This document shows positions 41,047-50,841 of a stretch of DNA of 64,000 bases, piece after piece (the first letter of the stretch is position 1; every line of letters starts with the position of its first letter). The stretch spans positions 1 through 64,000 of the forward strand of contig JAJEIE010000016.1 of NCBI GenBank assembly GCA_022827625.1. Direction: 5' to 3'. The position numbers and the translations under genes were made by a program. The notes beneath the pieces are model-generated. The model saw only the letters and a list, made by a program, of their open reading frames with translations, ran no database searches and had not been told where the DNA came from. Source of the stretch: Candidatus Poribacteria bacterium (GTDB lineage Bacteria; Poribacteria; WGA-4E; WGA-3G).

Positions 41047-44000
41047 ATGACACTTCAAGAAATAATTTTAGCGTTAGAGAAATTTTGGGCAGACCAAGGC
41101 TGCATCATCCAACAACCCTGTGATATAGAAGTCGGCGCAGGCACATTTAACCCCGCCACCTTCCTACGATGCCTCGGACCAGAGCCGTGGAAAGTCGCTT
41201 ATGTAGAACCCGTCCGCCGTCCAACCGATGGCAGATACGCCGAAAACCCATTCCGCGTTGGGGCATATTATCAATATCAGGTAATCCTCAAGCCCGCACC
41301 CGAGAACGTACTACCGCTCTACCTTGAGAGCCTTTATAGCCTCGGTATCTCCCCCCGCAAGAACGATATCCGATTCGTCGAAGACGACTGGGAGTCCCCG
41401 ACCCTCGGTGCTTCCGGACTCGGTTGGGAAGTCTGGTGGAACGGTGCGGAAGTCACACAATTCACCTACTTCCAACAGATGGGAAGTATCGATCTCGACC
41501 CGATATGTGCCGAGATTACCTACGGGCTTGAACGCATTGCACTCTACTTACAGGACGTGGACGACTTCTTCGACATCCGCTGGAACGAACACGTTAATTA
41601 CGGCGATGTCCATCGACAAAGCGAAGTCGAATATTCGACTTACAACTTCGAGCATGCCAATGTAGAGATGCTTTTCGACCTGTTCAGCACCTACGAGAAG
41701 GAGACCCACGCCTGCTTAGATGCCGGGTTAGTGCTACCCGCGACCGATCATGTCCTGAAATGCTCCCACACCTTCAATATGCTCGATGCCCGCGGCGTTA
41801 TTAGCGTCACAGAACGGGTAAGCTACATCGAACGCGTGCGACGACTCGCACAACGGATCGCACGCGCATACTGCACGCAGCGTGAAGAGATGGAACATCC
41901 CCTACTCGAAAAATGGAAATCTGTAGGAGGGATTTCCAATCCCAACACATCCTCTGTAGGAGGGATTTCCAATCCCGACCCCACTACACAAAAAACTACC
42001 GATTTCCTCTTCGAAATCGGCACCGAAGAGATACCCGCGAGTTATGTCCCGCCCGTTCTTGAGCAGCTTCGTAAAACCGCAACCGACTCCCTGACGAACC
42101 ACAGAATCCCATTCGGCGAAATTGAAGTCCTCGGTACACCAAGGCGTATCACACTCAGTGTCAAGGACCTAAAGACGCTTCAAGAAAGCCAAGAAACAGA
42201 AGTGGTAGGTCCCCCAAAACGCGTCGCCTACGATGAAAACGGCGAACCGACAAAAGCCGCCATCGGTTTCGCAAAGACGCAAGGCGTGGAACTCTCAGCA
42301 CTCCGCATCGTTGAAACCGAACGTGGAGAATACGTCGCCGCCTCCAAGCACGAAACAGGTGAACCGACACAAGAGGTATTGCAAAGACTCCTACCCGAAT
42401 GGATTGAGGCACTCCGTTTCCCGAAAACCATGCGATGGGAAACACAGTCTGAAGGACAGCAGGCGTTCGCACGTTTCGCACGTCCTATCCGATGGCTCAT
42501 CGCACTACTCGGAGACGAAGTCGTCAATTGCGCCTATGGCGGTCTGGACGCAGGACGCGTCACCTATGGACACAGAACCTTGCATCCTGAACCGATAAAC
42601 TTGGCATCTGCAAACTTAGACACTTATAGCGAGAAACTCCGTGCTGCCGGAGTGATCGTCTGTCCGAATGAGCGACGCGAAACAATCAAAAAACAGGTAA
42701 CAACCATTTTAAAAACAGAGGGTTGCCTACCAAAACTCGACGATGCACTCCTCGACACAGTAAACTATCTCGTAGAGAACCCACAACCCATCGTCGGCAA
42801 CTTCAGTGAGTCGCATCTGGAAATACCGTCTGAGGTGCTAATTACCGCTATGAAGACGCATCAACGCTATTTCCCAATGTGGAAAGACGACACCGCACTC
42901 GCCGCAAAATTTATCACCATTTCTAACGGGACAGATGGCAACATTGACGGCGTTCGACACGGAAACGAACGCGTGCTTCACGCCAGACTCAACGATGCCG
43001 AGTTCTTCTACAGAGAAGATCAGAAGACCAGTCTTGCCGATAAGGTCGAACGTTTAGGCGCAGTTGTTTTTCACGCCAAACTCGGTTCACTCCTGGAGAA
43101 AGCAGAACGGCTTAAAGCACTCGCTGCCTTTTTGGCGCAGCTTGCAAGCCAAAAACTTGCTATAGAAAAACCCAGTACACAGCTGCAGCTTGGAGAAACG
43201 ACCGTCCGCCATATAGAACGCGCCGCTTGGCTCTCTAAGGCAGATTTGACGACCCAAATGGTCATCGAATTCCCATCCCTGCAAGGCATCACAGGAAAAT
43301 ATTACGCCCAAAACTCTCGTGAAGCTGCGCCCGTCGCCACCGCTATCGCAGAACACTATCAGCCCCTTGGGGCAGACACGCCACTACCGGAAACCGAAGC
43401 CGGTGCAATCGTCGCTATTGCCGATAAAATTGACACTATCGTCGGATATTTCGGGATAGAAGAACGACCCACAGGTTCACAAGACCCGTACTCGTTAAGG
43501 CGACACGCCCTCGGCACCATCCGGATCCTCCAAGACAGGAAACTTACCCTTTCCTTAGATACCGTCGTCCAAAAGGCACTCGATCTGTATAACGTAGCGT
43601 TAGCCGATGACACACAGATAAGTGTCCTTAACTTCATTAAAGAACGCCTCCGCGTCATATTGCAACAAACACAGCAATACGCCCCCGATCTCGCCGATGC
43701 CGTCTTGGCAGTGGGTGATGTTGATATCGTCGATATTCTCAATCGCGCCAGCGCACTTGCCGAATTTCGCTTGACACCAAATTTTGAGGAAGTATATAAT
43801 GCACTCAATCGAGTGCTGAGGATTTTACCGGAGGATGCCGCCGAAACCGTAGATACTACCCTATTGCACAACAATGCCGAGAAGCAATTGTTCAACTGCA
43901 TCACTGCGGCAGAACCTAACTTCAAGCAAAGTATCACGGAACGCAACTACGCCAAACTCCTGACGCAACTCGCCGTTTTACAACCAGCAATCGACACATT

Positions 44001-44130
44001 CTTTGATGAAGTACTGGTCATGGCGAAAGAACCAGCACTGCGGGCAAACCGATTGGCGTTGTTGAACCGAATCGGACGAAACATTTATGCTATCGCAGAT
44101 CTCACAAAACTCGTCATCGCTGGGAACTAA
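41047..44130 (+). CDS. glyQS: glycyl-tRNA synthetase, fused alpha and beta subunits
   Basis: ATG at 41047 gives the usual alpha-subunit start ([19 protein letters not shown]); the track start at 40969 lies in the promoter. Residues 1-290 are GlyQ (class II core [45 protein letters not shown]). Residues about 315-1027 are GlyS ([31 protein letters not shown], the HD-like [14 protein letters not shown] and a C-terminal anticodon-binding part). Most bacteria encode the subunits separately; fusions are known in a few groups. The linker (about residues 292-311) is encoded by two copies of the GTAGGAGGGATTTCC repeat, in frame (SVGGISNP twice). It charges tRNA-Gly. Confidence 0.95.
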   Translation: MTLQEIILALEKFWADQGCIIQQPCDIEVGAGTFNPATFLRCLGPEPWKVAYVEPVRRPTDGRYAENPFRVGAYYQYQVILKPAPENVLPLYLESLYSLGISPRKNDIRFVEDDWESPTLGASGLGWEVWWNGAEVTQFTYFQQMGSIDLDPICAEITYGLERIALYLQDVDDFFDIRWNEHVNYGDVHRQSEVEYSTYNFEHANVEMLFDLFSTYEKETHACLDAGLVLPATDHVLKCSHTFNMLDARGVISVTERVSYIERVRRLAQRIARAYCTQREEMEHPLLEKWKSVGGISNPNTSSVGGISNPDPTTQKTTDFLFEIGTEEIPASYVPPVLEQLRKTATDSLTNHRIPFGEIEVLGTPRRITLSVKDLKTLQESQETEVVGPPKRVAYDENGEPTKAAIGFAKTQGVELSALRIVETERGEYVAASKHETGEPTQEVLQRLLPEWIEALRFPKTMRWETQSEGQQAFARFARPIRWLIALLGDEVVNCAYGGLDAGRVTYGHRTLHPEPINLASANLDTYSEKLRAAGVIVCPNERRETIKKQVTTILKTEGCLPKLDDALLDTVNYLVENPQPIVGNFSESHLEIPSEVLITAMKTHQRYFPMWKDDTALAAKFITISNGTDGNIDGVRHGNERVLHARLNDAEFFYREDQKTSLADKVERLGAVVFHAKLGSLLEKAERLKALAAFLAQLASQKLAIEKPSTQLQLGETTVRHIERAAWLSKADLTTQMVIEFPSLQGITGKYYAQNSREAAPVATAIAEHYQPLGADTPLPETEAGAIVAIADKIDTIVGYFGIEERPTGSQDPYSLRRHALGTIRILQDRKLTLSLDTVVQKALDLYNVALADDTQISVLNFIKERLRVILQQTQQYAPDLADAVLAVGDVDIVDILNRASALAEFRLTPNFEEVYNALNRVLRILPEDAAETVDTTLLHNNAEKQLFNCITAAEPNFKQSITERNYAKLLTQLAVLQPAIDTFFDEVLVMAKEPALRANRLALLNRIGRNIYAIADLTKLVIAGN
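41920..41979 (+). repeat. two in-frame CTGTAGGAG repeats inside glyQS
   Basis: TCTGTAGGAGGGATTTCCAATCCC(A/G)AC occurs at 41920-41946 and 41953-41979, a 33-bp period, which keeps the reading frame. Both encode SVGGISNP. Confidence 0.95.
43131..43160 (+). repeat. dispersed palindromic repeat inside the GlyS part
   Basis: TTTTGGCGCAGCTTGCAAGCCAAAACTTGCT, shared with 62782-62811 with one change. It contains TTTTGGC / GCCAAAA arms and the GCTTGCAAGC palindrome. Confidence 0.8.
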
Positions 44131-44165
44131 AAAATAGCTGATAACCATGAAACGAGAGGAAAAAC

Positions 44166-47100
44166 ATGAAACGACGCTTTGAACATCTACCGTGGCAGAC
44201 ACGCCTCATTCTCTTATGTATCGCTGCGACTGCCTTTCTGATAGGATGCGGTGAGAAGGAAAATAGAGACATTATCGAAGCGCGAGCCGCCATTGTTCGC
44301 GGGGATTACACCGCCGCACAAGCCGCCGTTGAAAGGACAGATGCCGGAAACCAAGAAGCGACACACTTACGCGCCTTCTTGCAAAATCGGACACACGCCG
44401 ACACAAACAGGTGGCAGCAAGCCATCACAGCATCAAACGCGTATCTGGAAACATTGACCGCCGACATCCGCGCGATCTCATTACAGGAAGATCCTGACTC
44501 CGACGAACTCGATCGACAAGAAAGACTCACCCGATCACAAAACGCTATCTCTGGACTTTTTGCCCTGTCACTCGCTGAGGCGGTCAAACAACGCGCAGAA
44601 CTGTTAGCCGAACTTATCGTCCCCGCAGACACCGGGGTCGTCATAGCACTGTTAGCCGCGGAAAAGTGTTATCAACCTAATGCCCGTGCAGCTGCCAGAC
44701 AACTGATCACCAAACTTGGAGATGGAGAACGCGCTGCTGAATTACTTCAACAAGCAACACACCATTCAGACACAGCCATACAAAAAGAAGCAATCCGCCA
44801 TCTCGGTGCTATGCGTAAACCTGACTTTATACCGGTCTTTGAAGACGCTCTTGCCAAAACCGATAGTTCACCAGAGGTCGCGTATAGAGCGATCGTCGCT
44901 CTTGAACAACTGAAAAGGGTACTCCCCGATAGTATAGCTATTGCGACCGGACTACAACTCGCACTGAAGAATAACAGCGCCCAAGTTCGGATGCACGCCG
45001 CAAAACTCATCGGCACCATCCAAGCCCAAACCGCTGTGCCTGACCTTATCAGGCTTCTCGCAGATCCGAATACTTATGTCAAAGATACAGCCATAGATGC
45101 CCTTAACCGTATAGGCGAACCCGCGATTGCGCCACTCATCGAGGTCCTCAATACAAAAGCACACAACCTCATCCCCGATGAAGACATCGGTTTCACCAGA
45201 GAATACCAATACATCGCCAGTGCTTACATCGACGCCTTATGGATGAAAAAATACCGAATCGGCACACAATCCGCTGCAATCAAAGCACTCGGACTGCTGC
45301 AAACAGAAGCCTGCGTCCAGCCACTCATCAATGAGTTAGCGAATGAAGAATTAAAAGCAGACGCCTTAGCAGCACTCGTCGCAATGCGCAATGTTGCTGT
45401 CCCCCTCCTGATTGATGCCCTCAAAAATGCCTCCGATGAAATTCGCGTACAGGTCGCAGACGCGCTCGGACAAATCGGGGACCGGCGCGCAATAGTCCCG
45501 CTTATTGAAACACTGAATACAGACCCACATAAAGAAGTGAAAGCATTCGCAGCAATAGGACTCGGCAATATGTATGCGCGCGGGGAAAATAACACCGCAG
45601 TCACCGCACTCACCAACGCACTCTCCTACGACGATACCACTGCCACTAACGCAGCAGAGGCACTCGGAAAAATTAGCGTCGTTACAGAAGACACCGTTCA
45701 AAAACTGATTATCATTGCGCTCGATAAACAGATGCGTGAAACCTTGCGTTCCGCAGCACTTACCGCACTTTGGCGACTCAAACCGGAAAAAGCAGTTCAG
45801 TCAATGCTCCTTATCACGTTCAGCGATGAAACCAGTCCTGTCCTCCGTGCCAGTGCCGTCAAAGTTTTGAGTCGTATAAAAGCACCCGAAACCGTGCCTG
45901 TCTTGATATGGATGCTCTCTACACGATTCGATGAAATTTCCGATTTCCAGAGGCACATGAAACGCGAGTATAAAACGCTTGACGCACTCCGAACCCAAGT
46001 CGATACTTTCCAGATCCAGTGGACCGCCGACTACCCACAAACGAACTACCGTACATGGGGTGAACTTAAACCGATTCCCAGCCTGGTGCGTAGTGAAGTC
46101 GCCCGTGCACTCGGTGTTATCAAAGGAGAAACCGTCATAGAACCCTTAGTTCGCGCACTTGAAGACGACGGACGCGCCACGGTGCGACAGAGCGCAGCAT
46201 GGGCACTCGGGGAAGTCAAAGGTGACCCGACAATAGAACCGCTTGTTACCGCACTCAAAAAGGACAAGCAGGGCGTCGTCCGGCAAGAAGCAGCCATCGC
46301 ACTTGGAAAAATCAAAGGACAAAAAGTTGTCGATCCGCTTGTCGATGCGCTGAAAAATGATAAGTATGAAACGACACGCTTTCAAGCCGCAAAGGCACTC
46401 CGAGAAATCCAAGCCGGGGATAAAGGACTCGTTGATGTCGTCAAAAAGGGGTTAGGAAATTTTGATGACGGATATGAAGTCCAATCTGTACAAGACGAAG
46501 TCATCGGCGCATTAATCAAAGACGGAAACCTGGCGACTTCCGAATTCGCAGTCGAGGCATTAAGGTCTGCCGATGATGAGTGGACGCGATGGGCACTTGT
46601 ACATGTTATCGGCACACTGAGTAAAAAACCCGCACTTGATGCAATGGTCGCAGAACTGAATCATCCCAGCTTCGTTGTCCGTAAACGGGCGACAGAAACG
46701 CTCGGCGGTTTCAAAGAACGGAGTGTCGTCGATTCATTAATCGCTGTTCTCGAAAACACCGGTGAGATGAAATCCATACGCGCAGGTGCCGCCAATGCGC
46801 TCGCTGGACTCAAAGACGAACGCGCCGCAACAGCACTCCTGAACGCACTCACCGATGAAAATGCTGAAATCCGATTACGAGCCGTCACAGGTTTAGGCAA
46901 CCTTAAGGATGCAAAAGCCGTCGCGAAACTCATCGAAATTCTTGAGAATCCGTTAGAACCGGATGACATCCGTGCCGCCGCTGCAACAGCACTCGGTAAC
47001 ATCGCCGATAAAACAGCCGAACCCGTTCTGATTCGCGCCTTAGACATCCGCATCGGAAATATCTCGAAAAACGCGATGATTGCGCTCGGTAAACTCGAAA

Positions 47101-48014
47101 GCGAAGCAGCTATCCCGAAACTTATCGCTATCCTTGAGGATAAACGGATCCCACTCGATGCCAGTACAAATGCATTAGCGAACGCTTCTGCCCGGACGAA
47201 AGCAGCAATAGCCCTCGGCGAAATTGGCGGACCCCGCGCCGCTGAAGCCCTCGGCAAACGCCTCATTGACGATACCGAATATATCGTCGCACTTGAGGAC
47301 GCAGCAAACAGGAAAGCTATCGGTGCAGATGACCTAAAACGCAACTGGAGCTGGGAAGTTTTTGTCAACGCTGCCAAAAAACTCGACTTACCGGAATTCG
47401 TTGCCACTAAAATGGCTGCGCGTACAGCGGACACATGGGAAAATCATCAGGTCAGGAACGCCGCAATGGTTGCCTTGGGTAAGTCTGGTACTTTTACGGA
47501 TACTTCCAAGTTTAAAGAACGCTTAGCCGATCCGGTTGTCGATATCCGAAAAGCCGCAGCACTCGCCATTGGTCAAGCTGGAATCCGGGAACTCATGCCA
47601 GACCTCATCCAAATAATGACAGGTGAAACCGAAGTCAACAAGGATGTCCGGCGCGCTGCCACACAAGGACTCGGTGAAATCGCAGATGAAACAACAGTCG
47701 ACATCCTTATCCAAGTCCTGAACAACGATGACAACCACGTCGAAATTCGACGCGATGCCTCAAGGGCATTGGGCAAAATCGGAACCGACAAAGCGGTAGA
47801 TGCCTTGGTGGAAAAACTCAGAGCACTCCATGAAGCCCAAATTACAAGAGGCCTCCGTCTGGATGCCATCAAGGCACTCGCAGACGCTAAGAACGCGAAG
47901 GCAGCCCCGCTCTTAGAATTGATCCTCCAAGATCAAGACGCAGAAATCCACTTCCAAGCGGCAGTCGCACTCTTTGAAATTACAGGTGAAGGCTACGGCT
48001 ATAACCGCATATAA
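44166..48014 (+). CDS. giant HEAT-repeat lipoprotein
   Basis: The 1282-residue protein starts with a lipoprotein signal (LCIAATAFLIGC, Cys about 28). The rest is an array of more than twenty HEAT/PBS-lyase-type repeats of about 31 residues, with consensus A(I/V)xPLIxALxDxxxxVRxxAAxALGxI; clear units include AVPDLIRLLADPNTYVKDTAIDALNRIGE and EPLVTALKKDKQGVVRQEAAIALGKIKG. These form superhelical scaffolds for protein binding. Being lipid-anchored, it probably acts in the periplasm or at the surface. GAGAGGA upstream fits the ATG. It follows glyQS by 35 bp, yet a shared role is unlikely. The NIPSNAP gene follows 10 bp later. Confidence 0.88.
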   Translation: MKRRFEHLPWQTRLILLCIAATAFLIGCGEKENRDIIEARAAIVRGDYTAAQAAVERTDAGNQEATHLRAFLQNRTHADTNRWQQAITASNAYLETLTADIRAISLQEDPDSDELDRQERLTRSQNAISGLFALSLAEAVKQRAELLAELIVPADTGVVIALLAAEKCYQPNARAAARQLITKLGDGERAAELLQQATHHSDTAIQKEAIRHLGAMRKPDFIPVFEDALAKTDSSPEVAYRAIVALEQLKRVLPDSIAIATGLQLALKNNSAQVRMHAAKLIGTIQAQTAVPDLIRLLADPNTYVKDTAIDALNRIGEPAIAPLIEVLNTKAHNLIPDEDIGFTREYQYIASAYIDALWMKKYRIGTQSAAIKALGLLQTEACVQPLINELANEELKADALAALVAMRNVAVPLLIDALKNASDEIRVQVADALGQIGDRRAIVPLIETLNTDPHKEVKAFAAIGLGNMYARGENNTAVTALTNALSYDDTTATNAAEALGKISVVTEDTVQKLIIIALDKQMRETLRSAALTALWRLKPEKAVQSMLLITFSDETSPVLRASAVKVLSRIKAPETVPVLIWMLSTRFDEISDFQRHMKREYKTLDALRTQVDTFQIQWTADYPQTNYRTWGELKPIPSLVRSEVARALGVIKGETVIEPLVRALEDDGRATVRQSAAWALGEVKGDPTIEPLVTALKKDKQGVVRQEAAIALGKIKGQKVVDPLVDALKNDKYETTRFQAAKALREIQAGDKGLVDVVKKGLGNFDDGYEVQSVQDEVIGALIKDGNLATSEFAVEALRSADDEWTRWALVHVIGTLSKKPALDAMVAELNHPSFVVRKRATETLGGFKERSVVDSLIAVLENTGEMKSIRAGAANALAGLKDERAATALLNALTDENAEIRLRAVTGLGNLKDAKAVAKLIEILENPLEPDDIRAAAATALGNIADKTAEPVLIRALDIRIGNISKNAMIALGKLESEAAIPKLIAILEDKRIPLDASTNALANASARTKAAIALGEIGGPRAAEALGKRLIDDTEYIVALEDAANRKAIGADDLKRNWSWEVFVNAAKKLDLPEFVATKMAARTADTWENHQVRNAAMVALGKSGTFTDTSKFKERLADPVVDIRKAAALAIGQAGIRELMPDLIQIMTGETEVNKDVRRAATQGLGEIADETTVDILIQVLNNDDNHVEIRRDASRALGKIGTDKAVDALVEKLRALHEAQITRGLRLDAIKALADAKNAKAAPLLELILQDQDAEIHFQAAVALFEITGEGYGYNRI

Positions 48015-48024
48015 GGAGAATTTT

Positions 48025-48348
48025 ATGGCTTTTTTTGAACTACGGCAATATAGAACGCAACCCGGTCAACGCGAGAATTGGGTGAAATATATGGAAGAAA
48101 CCGTCTTACCATTTCAAATTTCTAAAGGAATGGTTGTGATTGGCAGTTTCATCGGCGAAGAAGAGGACGATCTTTACGTCTGGATTCGGCGATTCGAGAG
48201 TGAAGAACAGCGCGAACAACTCTACGCAGCCGTCTATGAGGATGACAGGTGGGTAAATGAAATCTCACCCCGCGTCGGTGAACTCATCGATAGAGAACAG
48301 ATCCTTGTCACACGGCTCGAACCCACTTCTCGCTCAGCACATCAATAA
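48025..48348 (+). CDS. NIPSNAP-family protein
   Basis: ATG at 48025 with AAGGAG is the real start (107 residues); the track ORF begins inside the HEAT gene. The sequence FFELRQYRTQPGQRENWVKYMEETVLPFQ and the later LYVWIRRFESEEQREQLYAAVYEDDRW follow the NIPSNAP ferredoxin-like pattern. Bacterial members are small dimeric alpha/beta barrel proteins with unknown substrates, often near catabolic genes. It is followed 31 bp later by a PhyH gene, with which it is probably co-transcribed. Confidence 0.85.
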   Translation: MAFFELRQYRTQPGQRENWVKYMEETVLPFQISKGMVVIGSFIGEEEDDLYVWIRRFESEEQREQLYAAVYEDDRWVNEISPRVGELIDREQILVTRLEPTSRSAHQ

Positions 48349-48379
48349 GAAACTTCGCATCCAAAACGGAGGTGGTTTG

Positions 48380-49126
48380 ATGGGACCTGAAGAAAAATAT
48401 CTGTTCGACCTTTGGGGCTATATCAACATCGAAAATGTCTTGGGAACAGACGAACTCGCTGAACTGAATGCCCTTATCGACGCACAAGCGTACCCCGATC
48501 CCGTTGACGACGATGTTCATTCACAGAGATTCGGGGGATTCTTGAGTTGGGAGAACGACGCATTCCGAAAACTCCTCAGTCACCCGCGCATCATGCCGTT
48601 CTTGGCAGAGATCGTCGGTCCAAAATTCCGGCTCGATCACGTCTACGGTATCCTGATGATAGAGGGAAATCCAGGCGGAAGGCTTCACGGCGGCGGAACG
48701 CCCTATGACCCAGCCCAGTACTACGTCTTCCGAAACGACCGGATGTATAACGGTTTAACCGTTGTCTCATGGGCATTGACCGATATGCTGCCAGGACACG
48801 GCGGTTTCTGCTGTATCCCCGGCAGCCACAAGAGCAACTATCGGTGTCCTGACCATTTCCGACCCGTCGAGGAGAATCAAATCTGTATGGCACCCGTGCA
48901 TCAGAAGGCAGGAGATGTCGTCATCTTCACGGAGGCACTGACGCACGGTACCCTTCCCTGGACTGCTTCGCACGAAAGACGCTCGATTCTGTTTAAGTAC
49001 TCACCCGGGCACGCCTCATGGGGACAAGGCAGATACGACGATGAACTCCGCAATCTCATGGCAGACGAGGACCAGAAACTGATGCTCGAACCGCCTTACG
49101 TCGCAAACCGAAAACCGGTTGTCTAA
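48380..49126 (+). CDS. PhyH-family protein with HxG in place of the iron-binding HxD
   Basis: ATG at 48380, with CGGAGG 8 nt upstream, is preferred to the longer track start (48257); 248 residues. The fold markers are SWALTDMLPGHGGFCCIPGSHKSNY and the C-terminal strand. The distal His is at about 189 (EALTHGTLPW) and the 2-oxoglutarate Arg in HERRSILFKY. The first iron motif reads RLHGGGTPYD, so H103 is followed by G105 where the other paralogs have Asp. An HxG/HxA site is known from 2-oxoglutarate-dependent halogenases, where chloride takes the Asp position; whether that applies here is unproven. Confidence 0.85.
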   Translation: MGPEEKYLFDLWGYINIENVLGTDELAELNALIDAQAYPDPVDDDVHSQRFGGFLSWENDAFRKLLSHPRIMPFLAEIVGPKFRLDHVYGILMIEGNPGGRLHGGGTPYDPAQYYVFRNDRMYNGLTVVSWALTDMLPGHGGFCCIPGSHKSNYRCPDHFRPVEENQICMAPVHQKAGDVVIFTEALTHGTLPWTASHERRSILFKYSPGHASWGQGRYDDELRNLMADEDQKLMLEPPYVANRKPVV

Positions 49127-49289
49127 ATGGTGGTTTGTCAGGTTGGACGGAGACCATGCTATGCCTATTCGCTGGCAAGATTTCTCAATCTCGCCAGCGT
49201 CGGCGACAATCTATAAATCATGCGCAAGATACCAGCAAAAGACCTTGATTTCATTTTCACCCATTTACTATTCAACAAAAGAGTTGATT

Positions 49290-50291
49290 ATGGACTTTAT
49301 TGAAGAACTTGATAACCTATCTAACCGTATTGCCGATTACAAAGATAAGGTAAAAGGCGAACAAGCTACGATAGATGCCTTTGTCAAGCCCTTTATACGT
49401 GCTTTGGGATATGACGATACTAATCCAACAGAAGTTGTGCCTCAATTTACTGCTGATATTGGCACAAAACAAGGCGAAAAGGTTGATCTTGCTATTCTCA
49501 AAGATGATAAAGTCGCCATGCTTATTGAGTGCAAAGATTGGAGTTCAGATTTTTCCAGAGAAAACTTTTCACAACTTTTCCGTTACTTCATAGCCGTTCA
49601 GGAAGCTCGAATCGGTGTCCTAACCAACGGTATTCAGTATAAATTTTACGCAGATTTAAAAGCACCGAATAGGATGGATGAAGACCCTTTTTTTGAATTC
49701 GACATGTCTGAAGTTCAGCCATCACTGGTCAATGTGCTCAAAAACTTTACCAAGGATAACTTTGATTTAGACAACATTTATTCCGCTGCAGGAGTTCTAA
49801 AGATAAAGCAAATCCTGATAGAACAACTGAAAACACCTACCAAGGATTTTGTTGAATTTTTCTACAATGCTATAAAACTACAGATGGAGATACAGGATTT
49901 CACAGCTGTTGTCAAGCGTGCATTTAATGAGTTTCTCGACGAACAGAGGGAGAAAAAAACGAACCGGAGTAATGAACGCCTCGCGAAGTTTACCAACCTC
50001 AAAGTTACTATGTCTGATGGGCATATCATACATCATCATAATGGGAAAGAAACTTATATTGAGGTCCTTGAAAAGTTAGGACTGGAAAAAGTAATGCGTG
50101 TTCGCCCTAACATCGTATCAACAGAACAGTTTTCCCTCGCCACTAAGGGGACTAAGCGCGGGAGGTTTTGGGTAAGAGGAACAAACGGATTCAGCACAGG
50201 TGATAGAAAAGCAGAACTTGAAAAGATCGCTAATCTACTTGGTGTTTCATTGCTTGTAGAACAAGTCGAGAAAAAGCCAAAGTCTAACTGA
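49290..50291 (+). CDS. HsdR-N-like nuclease domain protein
   Basis: ATG at 49290 gives a natural start (MDFIEELDNLSNRIADYKDKV); the track ORF begins in the previous gene. The 333-residue product has TIDAFVKPFIRALGYD...EVVPQFTADIGTKQGEKVDLAILKDDKVAMLIECKDW, the PD-(D/E)xK core (Asp in VDLAIL, ECK) of type I restriction HSDR_N domains. The middle is helical, and the C-terminal 80 residues (KVTMSDGHIIHHHNGKETYIEVLEKLGL) resemble a small DNA-binding or RAMA-like domain. No helicase, hsdM or hsdS is nearby, so it is a solitary nuclease-like protein often seen in prokaryotic genomes. Confidence 0.75.
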   Translation: MDFIEELDNLSNRIADYKDKVKGEQATIDAFVKPFIRALGYDDTNPTEVVPQFTADIGTKQGEKVDLAILKDDKVAMLIECKDWSSDFSRENFSQLFRYFIAVQEARIGVLTNGIQYKFYADLKAPNRMDEDPFFEFDMSEVQPSLVNVLKNFTKDNFDLDNIYSAAGVLKIKQILIEQLKTPTKDFVEFFYNAIKLQMEIQDFTAVVKRAFNEFLDEQREKKTNRSNERLAKFTNLKVTMSDGHIIHHHNGKETYIEVLEKLGLEKVMRVRPNIVSTEQFSLATKGTKRGRFWVRGTNGFSTGDRKAELEKIANLLGVSLLVEQVEKKPKSN

Positions 50292-50323
50292 ACATCAAGG
50301 TCATTCAGTTTTCCATTTTGTAG

Positions 50324-50342
50324 CACAAACTGTTAGTTTGTG
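50324..50342 (+). repeat. dispersed hairpin repeat CACAAACT-GTT-AGTTTGTG
   Basis: Perfect 8-bp arms with loop GTT. Related copies are at 52691 (arms CATAGACT / AGTCTGTG) and 56469 (same arms as here); 57474 is a weaker copy. Confidence 0.85.
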
Positions 50343-50566
50343 TTTCTTGTGTCCGGCGCAAACTAATAGTTGGCACTATAACGCTAATTGAAAATTTCTG
50401 AATAACATTAGCCCCAGCGGGGCGATAGGTGTATAGAAAACCTATTATCCCAAAGACCAAGTCTCGGCGGGGTGACAGATGTATCGTGAACATATTTGAA
50501 AAAGGAATCAAATGATTGACATCACACTGAACTGCCAACGTTAATTTAGACCAAAAATCAGTAAAG

Positions 50567-50665
50567 TTAAGACAAATTTTTTCGTTGAAATTCGACAGGC
50601 ATCAAATAGTCTAACGCCGAATGCGGGCGTTTCTGGTGATACACTTGTAGGATAAATCGGATATC
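50567..50665 (-). pseudogene. C-terminal remnant of an IS3-type (integrase core) transposase
   Basis: In the minus-strand frame the DNA reads FILQVYHQKRPHSALDYLMPVEFQRKN and then stops; YHQKRPHSALDYLMPVEF is the hallmark end of IS3/IS150-type transposases. Nothing of the catalytic DDE part remains. Both element ends seem to be present: GGTCTAAATTA past the stop, and CTGTCTAAACCAAGATTGTG near 50692-50715. The remnant is thus an internally deleted copy. Confidence 0.8.
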
Positions 50666-50841
50666 CTTTCATTTAGACCGTCATTATATCACAATCTTGG
50701 TTTAGACAGTGGCCCAAATTTCCGATGGCAGTATATCATTCATTCCGACAAAATAGTTACACGCCCGGTGTGCCGAAAAATTTGATTTATGAAAATATAT
50801 AAGGTATAATCCTTATATGCTAGCATATCACCTCTAATTGT

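Larger units (their letters stand above)
50292..50841. other. repeat and insertion-sequence remnant region
   Basis: This 550-bp gap holds a TAGCACAAACTGTTAGTTTGTG repeat, two loosely repeated GCGGGG-TGACAGATGTATCG / GCGGGGCGATAGGTGTATAG units (50411-50484) and an IS transposase tail with both terminal regions (50553-50717). A TATAAT-like box precedes the next gene. Confidence 0.6.

Noticed and set aside
41920-41979. Stop or frameshift splitting glyQ from glyS at the repeats
   Set aside because: The 33-bp period keeps the frame, and no stop lies between the two parts in the given sequence.
43359-43946. 195-residue ORF antisense to glyQS
   Set aside because: It is Ser/Arg-rich, typical of a shadow frame opposite a coding gene.
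46661-47434. 257-residue ORF antisense to the HEAT-repeat gene
   Set aside because: It is a low-complexity Ala/Ser-rich frame mirrored from the repeated HEAT codons.
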